Shown: positions 9,000 to 21,140, numbered from the stretch's first letter. The stretch is 64,000 nucleotides of DNA from Gammaproteobacteria bacterium (GCA_024227135.1 JAAELC010000314.1:1-64000); one strand, 5' to 3'. Notes: generated by a model not told the origin, from the sequence alone. Translations and numbers: made by a program.

Positions 9000-10286
9000 A
9001 TGAAATTACTCTACTCTCTTTTTCTCCATCTGCTGCTCCCGTTTATGCTTCTGCGGCTGCTCTGGCGAAGTATAGATGCTCCAGCCTATCGCCGGCGCTG
9101 GGCCGAACGATTTGGGGTCTGTCCGGTTCCGGGCCGGCCAGGGAGTCTTTGGATTCACGCAGTCTCTGTAGGAGAAACACAGGCAGTTGAGCCCCTGGTG
9201 AAACAGTTTCTTGCCGATTTCCCTGAAGTCCCAGTCACCATTACCACCACCACACCAACGGGTTCCGAACGGGTTCGGAAACTGTTTGGCTGCAGGGTAC
9301 ATCACAGTTATTGCCCTTTTGATACACCCTGGGCGGTCAAGAATTTTTTGAAGCGTGTCAGGCCCCGAATACTGGTCATGGTGGACACTGAGATCTGGCC
9401 CAATCTACTGGCAGCCTGTGAAAAACGAAAGGTACCGACCATTCTGGCCAATGCCCGGTTATCGGAGAGTTCGGCGGCGAGATACGCCCGGCTGGGATCT
9501 TTTACCCGGGAGACGTTTCGACTGATCAGCCTGATCGCCGCTCAGGCTGATGCGGACGCTGATCGATTTATAGCTCTTGGTGCCATACCGGACAGGGTGA
9601 GAACAACCGGTAGTATCAAATTCGATATTCGTTTGCCCGCGAGTTTACACGAGCAGGCGGCAGTACTGGGGCGTCAATGGGGTAACAGGCCCGTATGGGT
9701 GGGTGCGAGCACTCACGAGGGTGAAGACGAGCAACTGATCGAGGCTCACAGGAGCATTCTGAAAAAGCATCCGGAAGCACTGCTGGTGCTGGTGCCCCGT
9801 CACCCCGAGCGATTCGATAAAGTGGCCGCACTGTGTCAGAAAGCGGGTTTCAAAACAGATCGACGTTCTGAGAATGCACCTTGTGAGAGCGATTCCGCCA
9901 TATACCTGGGCGATACCATGGGTGAGTTGACGCTGATTATCGCCGCGGCGGATATTGCATTCGTCGGCGGGAGCCTGGTACCGGTGGGTGGGCACAATAT
10001 TCTGGAGCCGGCTGCGCTGGGTGTGCCTATCCTGTTCGGGCCCTGCATGTTCAATTTCACCCACATCGGCAGCATGATGAAGGAGCGGGGAGCGGCAGTA
10101 CAGGTTGAAAATATCGATCAACTGTCGGCGACGGTGAGCCACTGGTTTGGTAACGCCAGTGAAAGAGTTCAGGTGGGGGAGAACGGCAGACAGGTGGTAG
10201 AGAATAACCGCGGTGCCACCGAGCGTCTCTACGGCATCATAGAGGAGCGGATCGGGATGGATCAGGGGTCTGTTACAGATCCCTGA
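9000..10286 (+). CDS. waaA: 3-deoxy-D-manno-octulosonic acid (Kdo) transferase
   Basis: 428 residues, the usual size for WaaA/KdtA. A hydrophobic N-terminal anchor (LLYSLFLHLLLPFMLLRLL) precedes the GT-B transferase. HAVSVGET near residue 55-62 contains the catalytic Glu of the family; VDTEIWPN, PRHPERF and GGSLVPVGGHNILEPA are conserved family blocks. It transfers Kdo from CMP-Kdo to the lipid A precursor on the cytoplasmic face of the inner membrane, which marks a Gram-negative host. The gene starts 35 bases after the dehydratase stop and converges with pcm, only 9 bases separating the two stops. Confidence 0.95.
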   Translation: MKLLYSLFLHLLLPFMLLRLLWRSIDAPAYRRRWAERFGVCPVPGRPGSLWIHAVSVGETQAVEPLVKQFLADFPEVPVTITTTTPTGSERVRKLFGCRVHHSYCPFDTPWAVKNFLKRVRPRILVMVDTEIWPNLLAACEKRKVPTILANARLSESSAARYARLGSFTRETFRLISLIAAQADADADRFIALGAIPDRVRTTGSIKFDIRLPASLHEQAAVLGRQWGNRPVWVGASTHEGEDEQLIEAHRSILKKHPEALLVLVPRHPERFDKVAALCQKAGFKTDRRSENAPCESDSAIYLGDTMGELTLIIAAADIAFVGGSLVPVGGHNILEPAALGVPILFGPCMFNFTHIGSMMKERGAAVQVENIDQLSATVSHWFGNASERVQVGENGRQVVENNRGATERLYGIIEERIGMDQGSVTDP

Positions 10287-10295
10287 CCCGAGGGC

Positions 10296-10958
10296 TCAAA
10301 ATTTGAACTGCTCCGGCTCCGGGGCGTTGTCCAGAGGGGCCAGGTCAGTTTCAAACAGGCTTTCCGTTCTCCAGGAATCTTCGCCGACCCGGGTGATCAG
10401 GCTGGCTTCCATGGCGGGTGAATTGCCACTGACCACAAACAACCGGCCACCGACCCTGAGTTGTTGCAGGAGGACTTCAGGGACTTCCGGTAACGAACCG
10501 GACACGGCAATAACGTCGAATGGCCCCGCTTGCTCAGAAGTTGCCAGGCCGTCGGCAACCCGCAGTTCAACGTTATCTATACCATTGTCTTCAAGCCGTT
10601 TTGCAGCCTGTTCAATGAACTCCGGCCGGATGTCCAGGCTGACGACCCGGGTTCCAAGCTTCGCCAGACAAGCGGTTAGAAAGCCGGTTCCTGTCCCGAT
10701 TTCCAGAATGATATCATCGGGCTGTATGGCTAATGCCTGCATTAAGCGGGCTTCGATCCGGGGGAACAGCATATGTTGACCGGCATCGATGGGAACCTCG
10801 GTATCTGCATAGGCCAGGTTCCGGTACTTCTCCGGCACGAATTTTTCTCTGGGCAGGGTATCCAGAATATCCAGCACCCGCTGGTCAAATACCTCCCAGG
10901 GTCGGATCTGCTGCTGCACCATGTTGAAACGGGCTTTTTCGAGACTTTCAGTGGCCAT
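10296..10958 (-). CDS. pcm: Protein-L-isoaspartate O-methyltransferase
   Basis: The SAM-binding block LEIGTGTGFLTACLA and the VPIDAGQHMLFPRI region are typical of Pcm-family enzymes, which methylate isoaspartyl residues for protein repair. The family start is MATESLEKARFNMVQQQ, so I use ATG 10958 (220 residues) rather than the 42-codon upstream extension to 11084. The substrate loop here reads GQHMLFP, as in the Pcm-like branch found near rRNA or tolC genes; activity on isoaspartate is assumed. It is convergent with waaA. Confidence 0.88.
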   Translation of the reverse strand: MATESLEKARFNMVQQQIRPWEVFDQRVLDILDTLPREKFVPEKYRNLAYADTEVPIDAGQHMLFPRIEARLMQALAIQPDDIILEIGTGTGFLTACLAKLGTRVVSLDIRPEFIEQAAKRLEDNGIDNVELRVADGLATSEQAGPFDVIAVSGSLPEVPEVLLQQLRVGGRLFVVSGNSPAMEASLITRVGEDSWRTESLFETDLAPLDNAPEPEQFKF

Positions 10959-13391
<2,433 letters not shown>

Positions 13392-13413
13392 TCTGGATCT
13401 TCCCTGAGTAATC

Positions 13414-14772
13414 ATGCAGTGGCCCCGGCTTCTTTCGCGCAAACGGCTCGGTTGCGGCGAGCCGCCGGTGGCCTCCGCCCTGCGCACGGATTTCCAGCGG
13501 GATTTCGACCGTATCGTATTCAGTTCTGCATTTCGGCGGATGCAGGACAAAACCCAGGTGTTTCCACTCTCCCGAATCGACTATGTCCGTACCCGTCTGA
13601 CCCACAGTCTGGAGGCCTCCAGTATCGGCCGTTCTCTGGGGACGCTGGTAGGTGAACAGATCATCGCACGGCACGGGCTGACGGGCGTGGAGGCGTCGGA
13701 TATTGGCGCCATCTGTGCCGCTGCCTGCCTGGCTCACGATATCGGGAATCCCCCTTTCGGACACTCCGGGGAAGATGCCTTCCGCCATTGGGCCGCTCAG
13801 GCGGATTACGGGACCCGGCGGGTAGGGGTGTTGCGGGGCAGTGAGAGGGAGGACTTTCTCAGCTTCGAGGGCAATGCCCAGGGATTTCGTATTCTCAGTC
13901 GCTTGCAGAATCCCGGTAACAGGGGGGGGCTCCAGCTGACCTGCGCCACGTTGGCTGCATTTACCAAGTATCCCCGGGAGTCCTGCCTGGGAGGTAGCAG
14001 ATTCGATGGTGTTTCCGCGAAGAAATTTGGTTTCACTGCCCAGGACGCCGATTTTTTTCGGGAAGTTGCCGAAGCCACAGGATTGATCAGCAGGGATGAC
14101 AATCACGCTATATGGTGTCGCCACCCCCTGGCATTTCTGGTAGAAGCCGCTGACGATATCAGTTATCGCGTGGTGGATATCGAAGACGGGTTTCGCCTCG
14201 GGTATCTGGACTATTCAATGGCGCTGGAGCTGTTGTTGCCCCTCGCAGGGGAGACGGCTATCAAGGGGGGGCGATTGAATCGGATCCATGACGACAAGGG
14301 GCGGGTGGAGTTCCTGCGTGCCAAGGTGATCAATGAAGTGATTGGTCAGGCCATGAGCTGTTTTCTGGACAATGAAGCCGATCTGCTCGCGGGGCGCTTC
14401 GATCAGCCGCTCATGGTGAATTTGCCGAGTCGTGAGGCCATGGACCGATTGGTCGACGTTGCCCGGAAGCGAATCTATTGTGCACCCGAGGTGGTGGAGA
14501 TTCAGGCCGCCGGTTTTCAGGTGATCGGGGAATTGCTGGAACGGCTCATCCAGTCCCTGGATAATCTGGCTGAACAAGGTGACAAAGCGGATTCCCGGAG
14601 CCGGATGCTGGCCTACCTGGTGCCGGACCAGTTCAAGGGCGCTGGAGATGGCTTTTCGGGGAATCATTATCTGCGCCTGCTTCAGTTGACCGACTATGTC
14701 TCGGGTATGACGGATTCCTATGCGGTATCCATCTATAAAAAACTGACAGGAATCTCCCTTCCAGGAGGCTGA
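13414..14772 (+). CDS. dgt: Deoxyguanosinetriphosphate triphosphohydrolase-like HD protein
   Basis: 452 residues with the HD-superfamily metal site: THSLEAS near residue 63, HDIGNPPFGHSGEDA near 109, and EAADDISYRVVDIED further on supplying the last Asp. The N-terminal RTDFQRDFDRIVFSSAFRRMQDKTQVFP is the Dgt family block. Family members cleave dGTP or other dNTPs to deoxynucleoside and triphosphate, controlling nucleotide pools. The specificity of this copy is not readable from sequence. It converges with rapA, the stops being 34 bases apart. Confidence 0.92.
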   Translation: MQWPRLLSRKRLGCGEPPVASALRTDFQRDFDRIVFSSAFRRMQDKTQVFPLSRIDYVRTRLTHSLEASSIGRSLGTLVGEQIIARHGLTGVEASDIGAICAAACLAHDIGNPPFGHSGEDAFRHWAAQADYGTRRVGVLRGSEREDFLSFEGNAQGFRILSRLQNPGNRGGLQLTCATLAAFTKYPRESCLGGSRFDGVSAKKFGFTAQDADFFREVAEATGLISRDDNHAIWCRHPLAFLVEAADDISYRVVDIEDGFRLGYLDYSMALELLLPLAGETAIKGGRLNRIHDDKGRVEFLRAKVINEVIGQAMSCFLDNEADLLAGRFDQPLMVNLPSREAMDRLVDVARKRIYCAPEVVEIQAAGFQVIGELLERLIQSLDNLAEQGDKADSRSRMLAYLVPDQFKGAGDGFSGNHYLRLLQLTDYVSGMTDSYAVSIYKKLTGISLPGG

Positions 14773-14806
14773 AGTCCGGGATCGATCGATATTTAAACCG
14801 CAGCCC

Positions 14807-17677
14807 TTACAGAGCGACGATCAACTGCATGGCATCGAGCCGCATATGGGCGGATTTCAGATGTCGGCGGAGATCCGCCTCCTGTTGAACCAGAGCGTCT
14901 ATCTCTTCTTGTCTGATCGAGGCGTTGACTCGCTGAAGTGCCTTTAATCTGGCCAGTTCCACAGTGTGGTTTTCAGTCAGGGTATTGAGTGACTGGGCGG
15001 TCAGCGAGGGAAGTTCCTGTTTTGCCAGGGTTTCACCCTGCTCAAACATACGGCGGATATGGGTGCTCAGTGCTTCGATTATTTTTCGGGCTCTGTCGCG
15101 CTTTACAGGGGTCTGGTAGGTACGCAGGAACTCTCTGCTGAGTTTATCGCTGTGCTCCCCGAGATGTTGATCCAGCACCCAGCGCCGGGTGGCTGAAGGA
15201 AGATAGCGTCCGGCTCTCAATTGCCGGGGGGCGGGTGTCTCCACCACATAGAGCAACTCCAGCAGCAGTGAGCCACCCTTCAGCTTTGGATGGGTCAGTG
15301 CGTTCACGGTGCTGCTGCCTTGCTCGCTGCTTAGCATCATCTCCATGGCGTCTCTTACCAAGGGGTGTTCCCAGGTCAGGAAGTGTCGGTCCTCGTGGGC
15401 CAGGGCGGTGGCCCGGTCGAAGGTGCCCGTCAGGCCCTCGGCAGGCAGTTGCGGAAACCCCTGCAGTGTCCGGGGACCAGGTCTGAGGATCAGGGTGTTT
15501 CTGGAGTGATCTTCTGTTTCGACACCATAGGCGGCAAGCAGGCGATCCAGATAAACAGGGAGCGGGTCTGCCGATTCCATGGTCTGGATTTCACTTAGCA
15601 GTTCGCTGGCTTTCGGGTATCTGCAGGAATTCAACTCGAGCAGATGATCCCGTCCCTCATGTAATCTGGTTTCGACCTGCTCATTCAACTGTCGGCCAGT
15701 ATCGATCAGGAGATCAAGCGCCTCTGTGTCATGGGGTTCTTCCAGTGCCTGATGAAGTGCGGGTTGAAGGTGACTGAGTGTTTCATGGGCCGCCGGGGAG
15801 GTATTACCCAAAGCCTCAAGTCCCTCGTGATACCAGCGGAACATCACGGCTTGTGCGCTCTGTTCGAAATAGGGTACGTGGATTTTTATGGTACGGGTCT
15901 GGCCTATTCTATCCAGTCGTCCTACCCGTTGCTCCAGCAGATCCGGATCCGGAGGAAGATCGAACAGCACCAGGTGGCGGGCAAACTGGAAATTCCGCCC
16001 CTCACTGCCGATTTCCGAGCAGATCAGGAGTTGGCATCCATCGTCAGGATCGGCGAACCAGGCGGCCGCCCGGTCCCGCTCCAGAATGCTCATATCTTCA
16101 CAGAACAGCGCGGGCTGGATACCTTCAAGGCTGCGTAATGCCGCCACCAGTTCACGGGCTGTAGTGTCGAGAGCACAGATCAAAAGCAGTTTTTCGCTGT
16201 CGATGCGCTTTAACAACCGCACCAGCCATGGCACCCGGGGATCGATCATCCACCAGTCCTTTCCGGACAGGCCCCTGTCTATGGATTCCGGCGTCAGTCG
16301 GCACAGTGTCGGTATGTCCGGGTCTGCGAGAGGGTCAAGGTAATCGTCCGGCAAAGCTAACGGGCAGGGGAGAACTTCCCTTTCCGGGAATCCCTTGATG
16401 CGTGTGCGGGTGTTGCGAAACAGTACGCGACCGGTACCGTGCCTGTCGAGCAGCAATTCGATCAGGGCGTTGCGGGCTTCGGTTTGCTGGCTTTCAGGTC
16501 GTTTGTTATTTCTGATCTTGTCCAGCAGGGGGGCTATTTCCCCATCATCAAGATTCTCGAGCTGGATACTTTGAACCGGGTCATTGGATTGCAACCGGTG
16601 AACAGCGGCTGCCACGGGGACATAGGCGCGCTGTTCCCTTTCAAAGTCCTCAAGATGATGAAAACGGTCCGGATCCAACAGACGCAGCCGGGCGAAATGG
16701 CCGGCATGACCGAGTTGTTCGGGGGTTGCCGTCAACAGTAAGACGGACTCGATACTTCCTGCCAGAGCTTCTACGATCCGATAGGGCTCGCTGACTTGCT
16801 GTTCGTTCCACTCCAAATGGTGGGCTTCATCCACGATCAGCATGTCCCAGCCGGCCTCTAACGCCTGTTGACGGCGTTTGGAGTCGTTCAGGAAGAGATC
16901 GAGGCTGCACAGTACCAACTGTTCGGCATGAAACGGGTTTTCAGCCTGATCCGAAGTCTCGATGGCCTCACAGCGTTCCTCGTCGAAGAGGCTGAAATGG
17001 AGGTTAAATCGCCTCAGAAGTTCAATAAACCATTGATTCAGTAATGGTGATGGTACGATGATCAGCGCTCTTTCCACGCTCCCCGTCAGTCGCTGACGAT
17101 GTAGAATCAGGCAGGCCTCGATGGTCTTCCCCAACCCGACTTCGTCTGCCAGCAGCACCCGGGGGTTTGGGCGGCGGCTGACTTCGTGGGCAATATAGAG
17201 CTGGTGGGGAAGCAGGGCCGTGCGGGCGCCCATCAGTCCCAGGCAGGGTGCGGTATCCAGGCGTTGCTTCCTGAGGAGCGTCTGGTAGCGAAGATCGAAC
17301 CAGTGACTTTTGTCCAGTTGGCCGGCGAAGAATCGCTCCCTGGGAGTACTGAATTGCAGGAAGTCACTCAGATCCTGTTCGTGAACAAGGGTTTTTGATC
17401 CCACAGCATCCGTGGCTTCATACCGGAACAATCCTGCCTGTTCGATAACAGAATCCACCAGCAGCGACGCCCCTTCCCGGTTTTCGATGCTGTCCCCGGG
17501 GAAAAACTTCACCCGGGTCAGCGGTGTGTTTCCAATAGCGTAAGTGCGCCGCTCAGCGCTTGCAGGAAAGGTCAGTGTGACGCGGCGTGGTGTTTTTTCC
17601 ACCAGTGTTCCGAGACCCAGTTCCGGTTCGGTATCACTGACCCAGCGCTGGCCTGGGATGAAAGTCTGGATTGGCAT
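14807..17677 (-). CDS. rapA: RNA polymerase-associated SWI2/SNF2 ATPase RapA
   Basis: 956 residues, matching RapA (HepA) of gammaproteobacteria. The N-terminal Tudor-like region begins FIPGQRWVSDTEPELGLG. Walker A is ADEVGLGKT (about 177-185), the DEAH box is VDEAHH (about 282-287), and motif VI QRVGRLDRIGQT lies in the second RecA lobe. It recycles RNA polymerase during transcription by ATP-driven translocation on the post-termination complex. Start ATG 17677, single-gene unit, convergent with dgt. Confidence 0.95.
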   Translation of the reverse strand: MPIQTFIPGQRWVSDTEPELGLGTLVEKTPRRVTLTFPASAERRTYAIGNTPLTRVKFFPGDSIENREGASLLVDSVIEQAGLFRYEATDAVGSKTLVHEQDLSDFLQFSTPRERFFAGQLDKSHWFDLRYQTLLRKQRLDTAPCLGLMGARTALLPHQLYIAHEVSRRPNPRVLLADEVGLGKTIEACLILHRQRLTGSVERALIIVPSPLLNQWFIELLRRFNLHFSLFDEERCEAIETSDQAENPFHAEQLVLCSLDLFLNDSKRRQQALEAGWDMLIVDEAHHLEWNEQQVSEPYRIVEALAGSIESVLLLTATPEQLGHAGHFARLRLLDPDRFHHLEDFEREQRAYVPVAAAVHRLQSNDPVQSIQLENLDDGEIAPLLDKIRNNKRPESQQTEARNALIELLLDRHGTGRVLFRNTRTRIKGFPEREVLPCPLALPDDYLDPLADPDIPTLCRLTPESIDRGLSGKDWWMIDPRVPWLVRLLKRIDSEKLLLICALDTTARELVAALRSLEGIQPALFCEDMSILERDRAAAWFADPDDGCQLLICSEIGSEGRNFQFARHLVLFDLPPDPDLLEQRVGRLDRIGQTRTIKIHVPYFEQSAQAVMFRWYHEGLEALGNTSPAAHETLSHLQPALHQALEEPHDTEALDLLIDTGRQLNEQVETRLHEGRDHLLELNSCRYPKASELLSEIQTMESADPLPVYLDRLLAAYGVETEDHSRNTLILRPGPRTLQGFPQLPAEGLTGTFDRATALAHEDRHFLTWEHPLVRDAMEMMLSSEQGSSTVNALTHPKLKGGSLLLELLYVVETPAPRQLRAGRYLPSATRRWVLDQHLGEHSDKLSREFLRTYQTPVKRDRARKIIEALSTHIRRMFEQGETLAKQELPSLTAQSLNTLTENHTVELARLKALQRVNASIRQEEIDALVQQEADLRRHLKSAHMRLDAMQLIVAL

Positions 17678-17768
17678 TGTTCTAAGAGTAGGCTAGTAAA
17701 AAGTTGGCAAGTGGCAAGTTAAGGACCGCGGAAAAAATAGAGTATCCAGTCTTGCTCGTCTTGTGGCC

Positions 17769-17834
17769 CGGGTTCAGCGTTGTGGAAAGGGTTGCATAGG
17801 GAAGCTATGCGCCCCTTTCCACGCCTTGAACCCG
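17769..17834. repeat. Long imperfect inverted repeat (hairpin) between rapA and a cytochrome gene
   Basis: The left arm CGGGTTCA, GTGGAAAGGG, GCATAG pairs with the right arm CTATGC, CCTTTCCAC, TGAACCCG around a GGAAG loop, giving about 22 paired bases in three blocks with small bulges. There is no T-run, so a simple intrinsic terminator is unlikely. It may be a REP-type or transposable-derived element. The rest of the 465-base gap (17678-18142) shows no gene. Confidence 0.65.
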
Positions 17835-18142
17835 AACCAAAATACAGCGCAATTTCTGGATACTTATTAATTTTCGCGGCCCTAAGCGTTACAGGCAAGA
17901 AGTGCGCTGACATGATACGGGTTCCACTGCGCAGGTGACACCAGAGCAGTCTCAAACCTTGTCTTAGGGCGACTTAATTGATCCAGCGCAGGTAGACTGA
18001 TCAGGAACCGGTGACTTGTTACTGACAACGGGTACCAAGCGTCTTTCCCACTCCATTCCACGGATGGTATGATCTGCACTCCAAATTCGAAACCCCGACC
18101 GGATGAGCTGCGTCGGGTATTTCACCAGCGAGAGGAAATCCG

Positions 18143-18463
18143 ATGAAAGTTAAAGCTGTAGCAATGGTCGCAGGCGCCGCCCTGCTTTCCCTGGGTATGA
18201 CCGGTAACGTAGTTGCCGCCGACGGCGCTGCTCTCTATCAGTCCAAGGCCTGCTTTTCCTGTCATGGCGCAGATACCAATACGCCGATCATGCCGGCTTA
18301 CCCGAAACTGGGCGGGCAGAATGCGGATTATGCCTTCAATCAGATGAAAGACATCAAGAGCGGTGCCCGCAGCAACGGTCAGTCCGCGGTCATGAAAGGG
18401 ATCGTTGCCGCTGTATCCGACGATGACCTGAAAGCCATTGCCGACTGGTTGGCCAAGCAGTAG
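18143..18463 (+). CDS. Small monoheme cytochrome c (paralogue 1 of the nos cluster)
   Basis: 106 residues with a Sec signal peptide (to about residue 26, ending VVAA), then one heme site CFSCH and the class I fold. A Met in the SAVMKG stretch is the likely sixth ligand. The mature domain is about 80 residues, like cytochrome c553/c8 types. It is a periplasmic electron carrier, and its position upstream of nosZ suggests a donor role (inference). Start ATG 18143 has AGAGGAA upstream. A closely similar gene follows nosZ at 21246; the two share a 20-residue identical block. Confidence 0.88.
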   Translation: MKVKAVAMVAGAALLSLGMTGNVVAADGAALYQSKACFSCHGADTNTPIMPAYPKLGGQNADYAFNQMKDIKSGARSNGQSAVMKGIVAAVSDDDLKAIADWLAKQ

Positions 18464-18490
18464 TCTCCGTCAAGATTTTCCCAGTACTTC

Positions 18491-18520
18491 CGGCTCGGGC
18501 CAAACTCTTCGGCCCGTCCG
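18491..18520. terminator. Possible hairpin after the first cytochrome gene
   Basis: CCGG-CTC-GGGCC pairs with GGCCC-GT-CCGG around an AAACTCTTC loop shortly after the stop at 18463. No T-run follows. It may end or slow transcription, separating the cytochrome from nosZ, which would then use its own promoter. Confidence 0.3.
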
Positions 18521-18683
18521 GATTTACTCAAACGAATGCCTTCGATCATTCCTTCTGCTTTCCGGTACTCTTCGGACAGTCCCCAATTTGTTTGAGATGT
18601 CATTTGACCGGGATCAGGTGAAATACGTGTTTTCGGGAAAATGTGTCATTTCACGCACTAATTAGGTTAATTGCCCCACTGTT

Positions 18684-18697
18684 TTGACTCAGGTCAA
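18684..18697. promoter_or_regulatory. FNR/DNR-type palindrome upstream of nosZ
   Basis: TTGACTCAGGTCAA is a perfect inverted repeat with four central bases and differs from the FNR consensus TTGAT-N4-ATCAA at one base per half. It lies about 95 bases before nosZ. Oxygen- or nitric-oxide-responsive CRP/FNR proteins (FNR, DNR, NNR) bind such sites in other nos operons, so control by one of them is likely but inferred. Confidence 0.55.
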
Positions 18698-18791
18698 TGA
18701 GACGCAGGGGTATCAGTAGCACTATTTTTCAAGGATTTCGGTCGAAATTCAGTCAAGAACACAGACAGCACTCTAGAGGGAGACGAGTCTC

Positions 18792-21086
18792 ATGAAATTT
18801 ACCAGAATGCGGACGTTGTCGGCACTTGCAGGTCTCACGGTGGGTCTGGGAGCAGCCTCAGGCGTCGCAGCCCAGGCGTCGTTGCAAGACGTCATGAAGG
18901 CGAGAGGCCTGACGCAGAAAGATCTCCTGGCCGCCGCGAAAACCTACACGCCCACAGGTGGGCGTGACGAGTACATTGCTTTCAGTTCGGGTGGCCAGAG
19001 CGGGCAGGTCATCGTGTATGGCATACCGTCCATGCGTATCCTCAAATATATCGGTGTCTTCACGCCTGAACCCTGGCAGGGTTATGGTTTCGACGATGAG
19101 TCGAAGGCAGTACTGGCACAGGGACGGATCAACGGAAAGGATATCACCTTTGGTGATACCCACCACCCGGCCTTTTCCGAGACCAAGGGTGAATACAACG
19201 GTCGTTATCTGTTTATCAATGACAAGGCCAATCCCCGGCTGGCGGTGATCGATCTGCACGATTTCGAGACCAAGCAGATCGTGGTCAACCCCTTCTTCAA
19301 GAGTGAGCATGGGGGGGCTTTTGTGACCCCCAATACCGAGTATGTGATGGAAGCGGCCCAGTATGCGGCTCCGTTCGGAGATGACTTCGTGCCGCTCGAG
19401 GAGTTCAACGACGACTATCGTGGTGGTGTTACCTATTGGAAATTTGACGACAAGAAAGGAAAACTCGATCCTTCCCAGTCGTTTACTTTCGAGCTGCCTC
19501 CTTACAGTCAGGATTTGTCCGATGCGGGTAAAGGTGCTTCGGAAGGTTGGGGTTTTACCAACTCCTTCTGCTCTGAACGCTATGTGGGTGGAATCGAACG
19601 GGGACGCCCGCCATTCGAGGCCGGTTGCTCCCAGAAAGATACCGATTTCCTCCATATCACCAACTGGAAGAAAGCGGCCGAGCTGGTCAAAGCCGGTAAA
19701 GTCAAAAAGGTCAAGGGCTCCTATCTGATTCCCATGGAGCAGGCGGTTGCTGAAGGCTTGCTGTACCTGGTTCCAGAACCCAAGAGCCCCCACGGTGTGG
19801 ACGTGAACCCTGCAGGCACCCATATCATCGTTTCGGGTAAGCTTGACAGTCATGCCTGGGTCTACAGCTGGGAGAAAATCCAGAAAGCCATTGCGGAAGG
19901 AAACTTCGAAAGCAAAGACCCCTACGGTATCCCCATCATTTCCATGAAGAATGCATTGCACACTCAGGTACAGGTGGGTCTGGGTCCCCTGCACACCCAG
20001 TACGATGCCAAGGAATGTGTGGTTTATACCTCCATCTACGTAGACTCCATGGTAACCAAATGGGACTACTGTGAAGGCAAGGTGCTGGATCAACTGCATA
20101 TCCACTACAACATCGGTCACCTGGTGGCGATGGAAGGCGATTCGGTGACTCCCGACGGTAAGTACCTGGTTTCCCTGAATAAGCTGGCGATCGATCGTTT
20201 TAATCCGGTAGGTCCACTGCATCCCCAGAATCATCAGCTGATCGATATCAGCGGGGATAAGATGCAACTGCTTTATGATATGCCGCTGCCTCTGGGCGAG
20301 CCCCACTACGTAGTTGCCATCAAAGCCGATAAGCTGAAACCCGTGGTTCGCTACAAGTCCGGTTGGAACAGCCGAACCGATGAGCGTTCGCCTTACAGAA
20401 CCCGTGCCGGACGTGAGAAAGTGGTTCGCGAGGGTGACACCGTGCACGTCTACGGTACCCTGATCCGTTCCCATATCACGCCGGAAATTATCGAGGTCGA
20501 AGAAGGGGAGACGGTTTCCCTGCATTTCACCAACCTCGAGCGGGCAGAAGACGAGACTCACGGTTTTGCCTTGTACAACCAGAATATCCAGCTCTCCGTC
20601 GAGCCTGGAAAGACCGTTTCTGCCACTTTCAAGGCCGACAAAGCCGGTGTCTATCCCTACTACTGCACCGAGTTCTGTTCTGCTTTGCATCTGGAAATGC
20701 AAGGATATCTGCTGGTCAAACCTAAAGGCTACCAGACCAAAGCCACAGGTATGTCGGAAGGCCAGACTTATACCAAGGCTGACTACGAGAAGCAGGTTAA
20801 AACCAATGTGGATACCCAGGCGGTGATCGATTCGGTCGTGGCTTATATCACCAGTCACAACTACAAAGATTTTCCTGAAGTGGTTGCACTGGTTGAAGAC
20901 GCCACCGATCAGCTCGGGTTTGCCGCGGAGGCCAAGAAGAAGGCAGATGATTTCGCCGCTAAGGACGATTTTCAGAATGCCACCCTGTGGGCTGGTCAGC
21001 ACTGGCAGTATCAGGTTAAGACCGCTGATCTGGGACTGCGCGCCAAGACCTTCCTTGAGGAGCATGGCGCCAAGAAGGTCAAGTAG
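18792..21086 (+). CDS. nosZ: Nitrous-oxide reductase, clade II type
   Basis: 764 residues. It reduces N2O to N2 in the periplasm. The leader has no twin-arginine motif and looks Sec-type (cleavage near VAAQA), as in clade II enzymes. GDTHHPAFS near residue 120 and further histidines in the beta-propeller are candidate CuZ ligands; YYCTEFCSALHLEMQGYL near 620-637 is the CuA site (CX3C, His, Met). Residues from about 645 onward form a helical, charged extension of about 120 residues beyond the cupredoxin fold, without CXXCH. Start ATG 18792 has AGAGGGAGACG upstream. The nosB, nosG and nosH neighbours agree with clade II; I saw no nosR. Confidence 0.97.
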   Translation: MKFTRMRTLSALAGLTVGLGAASGVAAQASLQDVMKARGLTQKDLLAAAKTYTPTGGRDEYIAFSSGGQSGQVIVYGIPSMRILKYIGVFTPEPWQGYGFDDESKAVLAQGRINGKDITFGDTHHPAFSETKGEYNGRYLFINDKANPRLAVIDLHDFETKQIVVNPFFKSEHGGAFVTPNTEYVMEAAQYAAPFGDDFVPLEEFNDDYRGGVTYWKFDDKKGKLDPSQSFTFELPPYSQDLSDAGKGASEGWGFTNSFCSERYVGGIERGRPPFEAGCSQKDTDFLHITNWKKAAELVKAGKVKKVKGSYLIPMEQAVAEGLLYLVPEPKSPHGVDVNPAGTHIIVSGKLDSHAWVYSWEKIQKAIAEGNFESKDPYGIPIISMKNALHTQVQVGLGPLHTQYDAKECVVYTSIYVDSMVTKWDYCEGKVLDQLHIHYNIGHLVAMEGDSVTPDGKYLVSLNKLAIDRFNPVGPLHPQNHQLIDISGDKMQLLYDMPLPLGEPHYVVAIKADKLKPVVRYKSGWNSRTDERSPYRTRAGREKVVREGDTVHVYGTLIRSHITPEIIEVEEGETVSLHFTNLERAEDETHGFALYNQNIQLSVEPGKTVSATFKADKAGVYPYYCTEFCSALHLEMQGYLLVKPKGYQTKATGMSEGQTYTKADYEKQVKTNVDTQAVIDSVVAYITSHNYKDFPEVVALVEDATDQLGFAAEAKKKADDFAAKDDFQNATLWAGQHWQYQVKTADLGLRAKTFLEEHGAKKVK

Positions 21087-21114
21087 CTCTATAGCGTTCG
21101 TCTAAGCTCGGATG

Positions 21115-21140
21115 GAAGGGGGACTGTAAGGTCCCCCTTC
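21115..21140 (+). terminator. Strong hairpin after nosZ
   Basis: A perfect 10-bp stem, GAAGGGGGAC and GTCCCCCTTC, encloses the loop TGTAAG, 29 bases after the nosZ stop, followed by TTTG. The short T-run makes it a modest terminator; it may instead protect the nosZ message and lower expression of downstream genes. Confidence 0.7.

Noticed and set aside
18858-21065. 735-codon open frame antisense to nosZ
   Set aside because: It lies entirely opposite the clear nosZ gene, has no recognisable domain, and long antisense frames are expected in G+C-rich genes.
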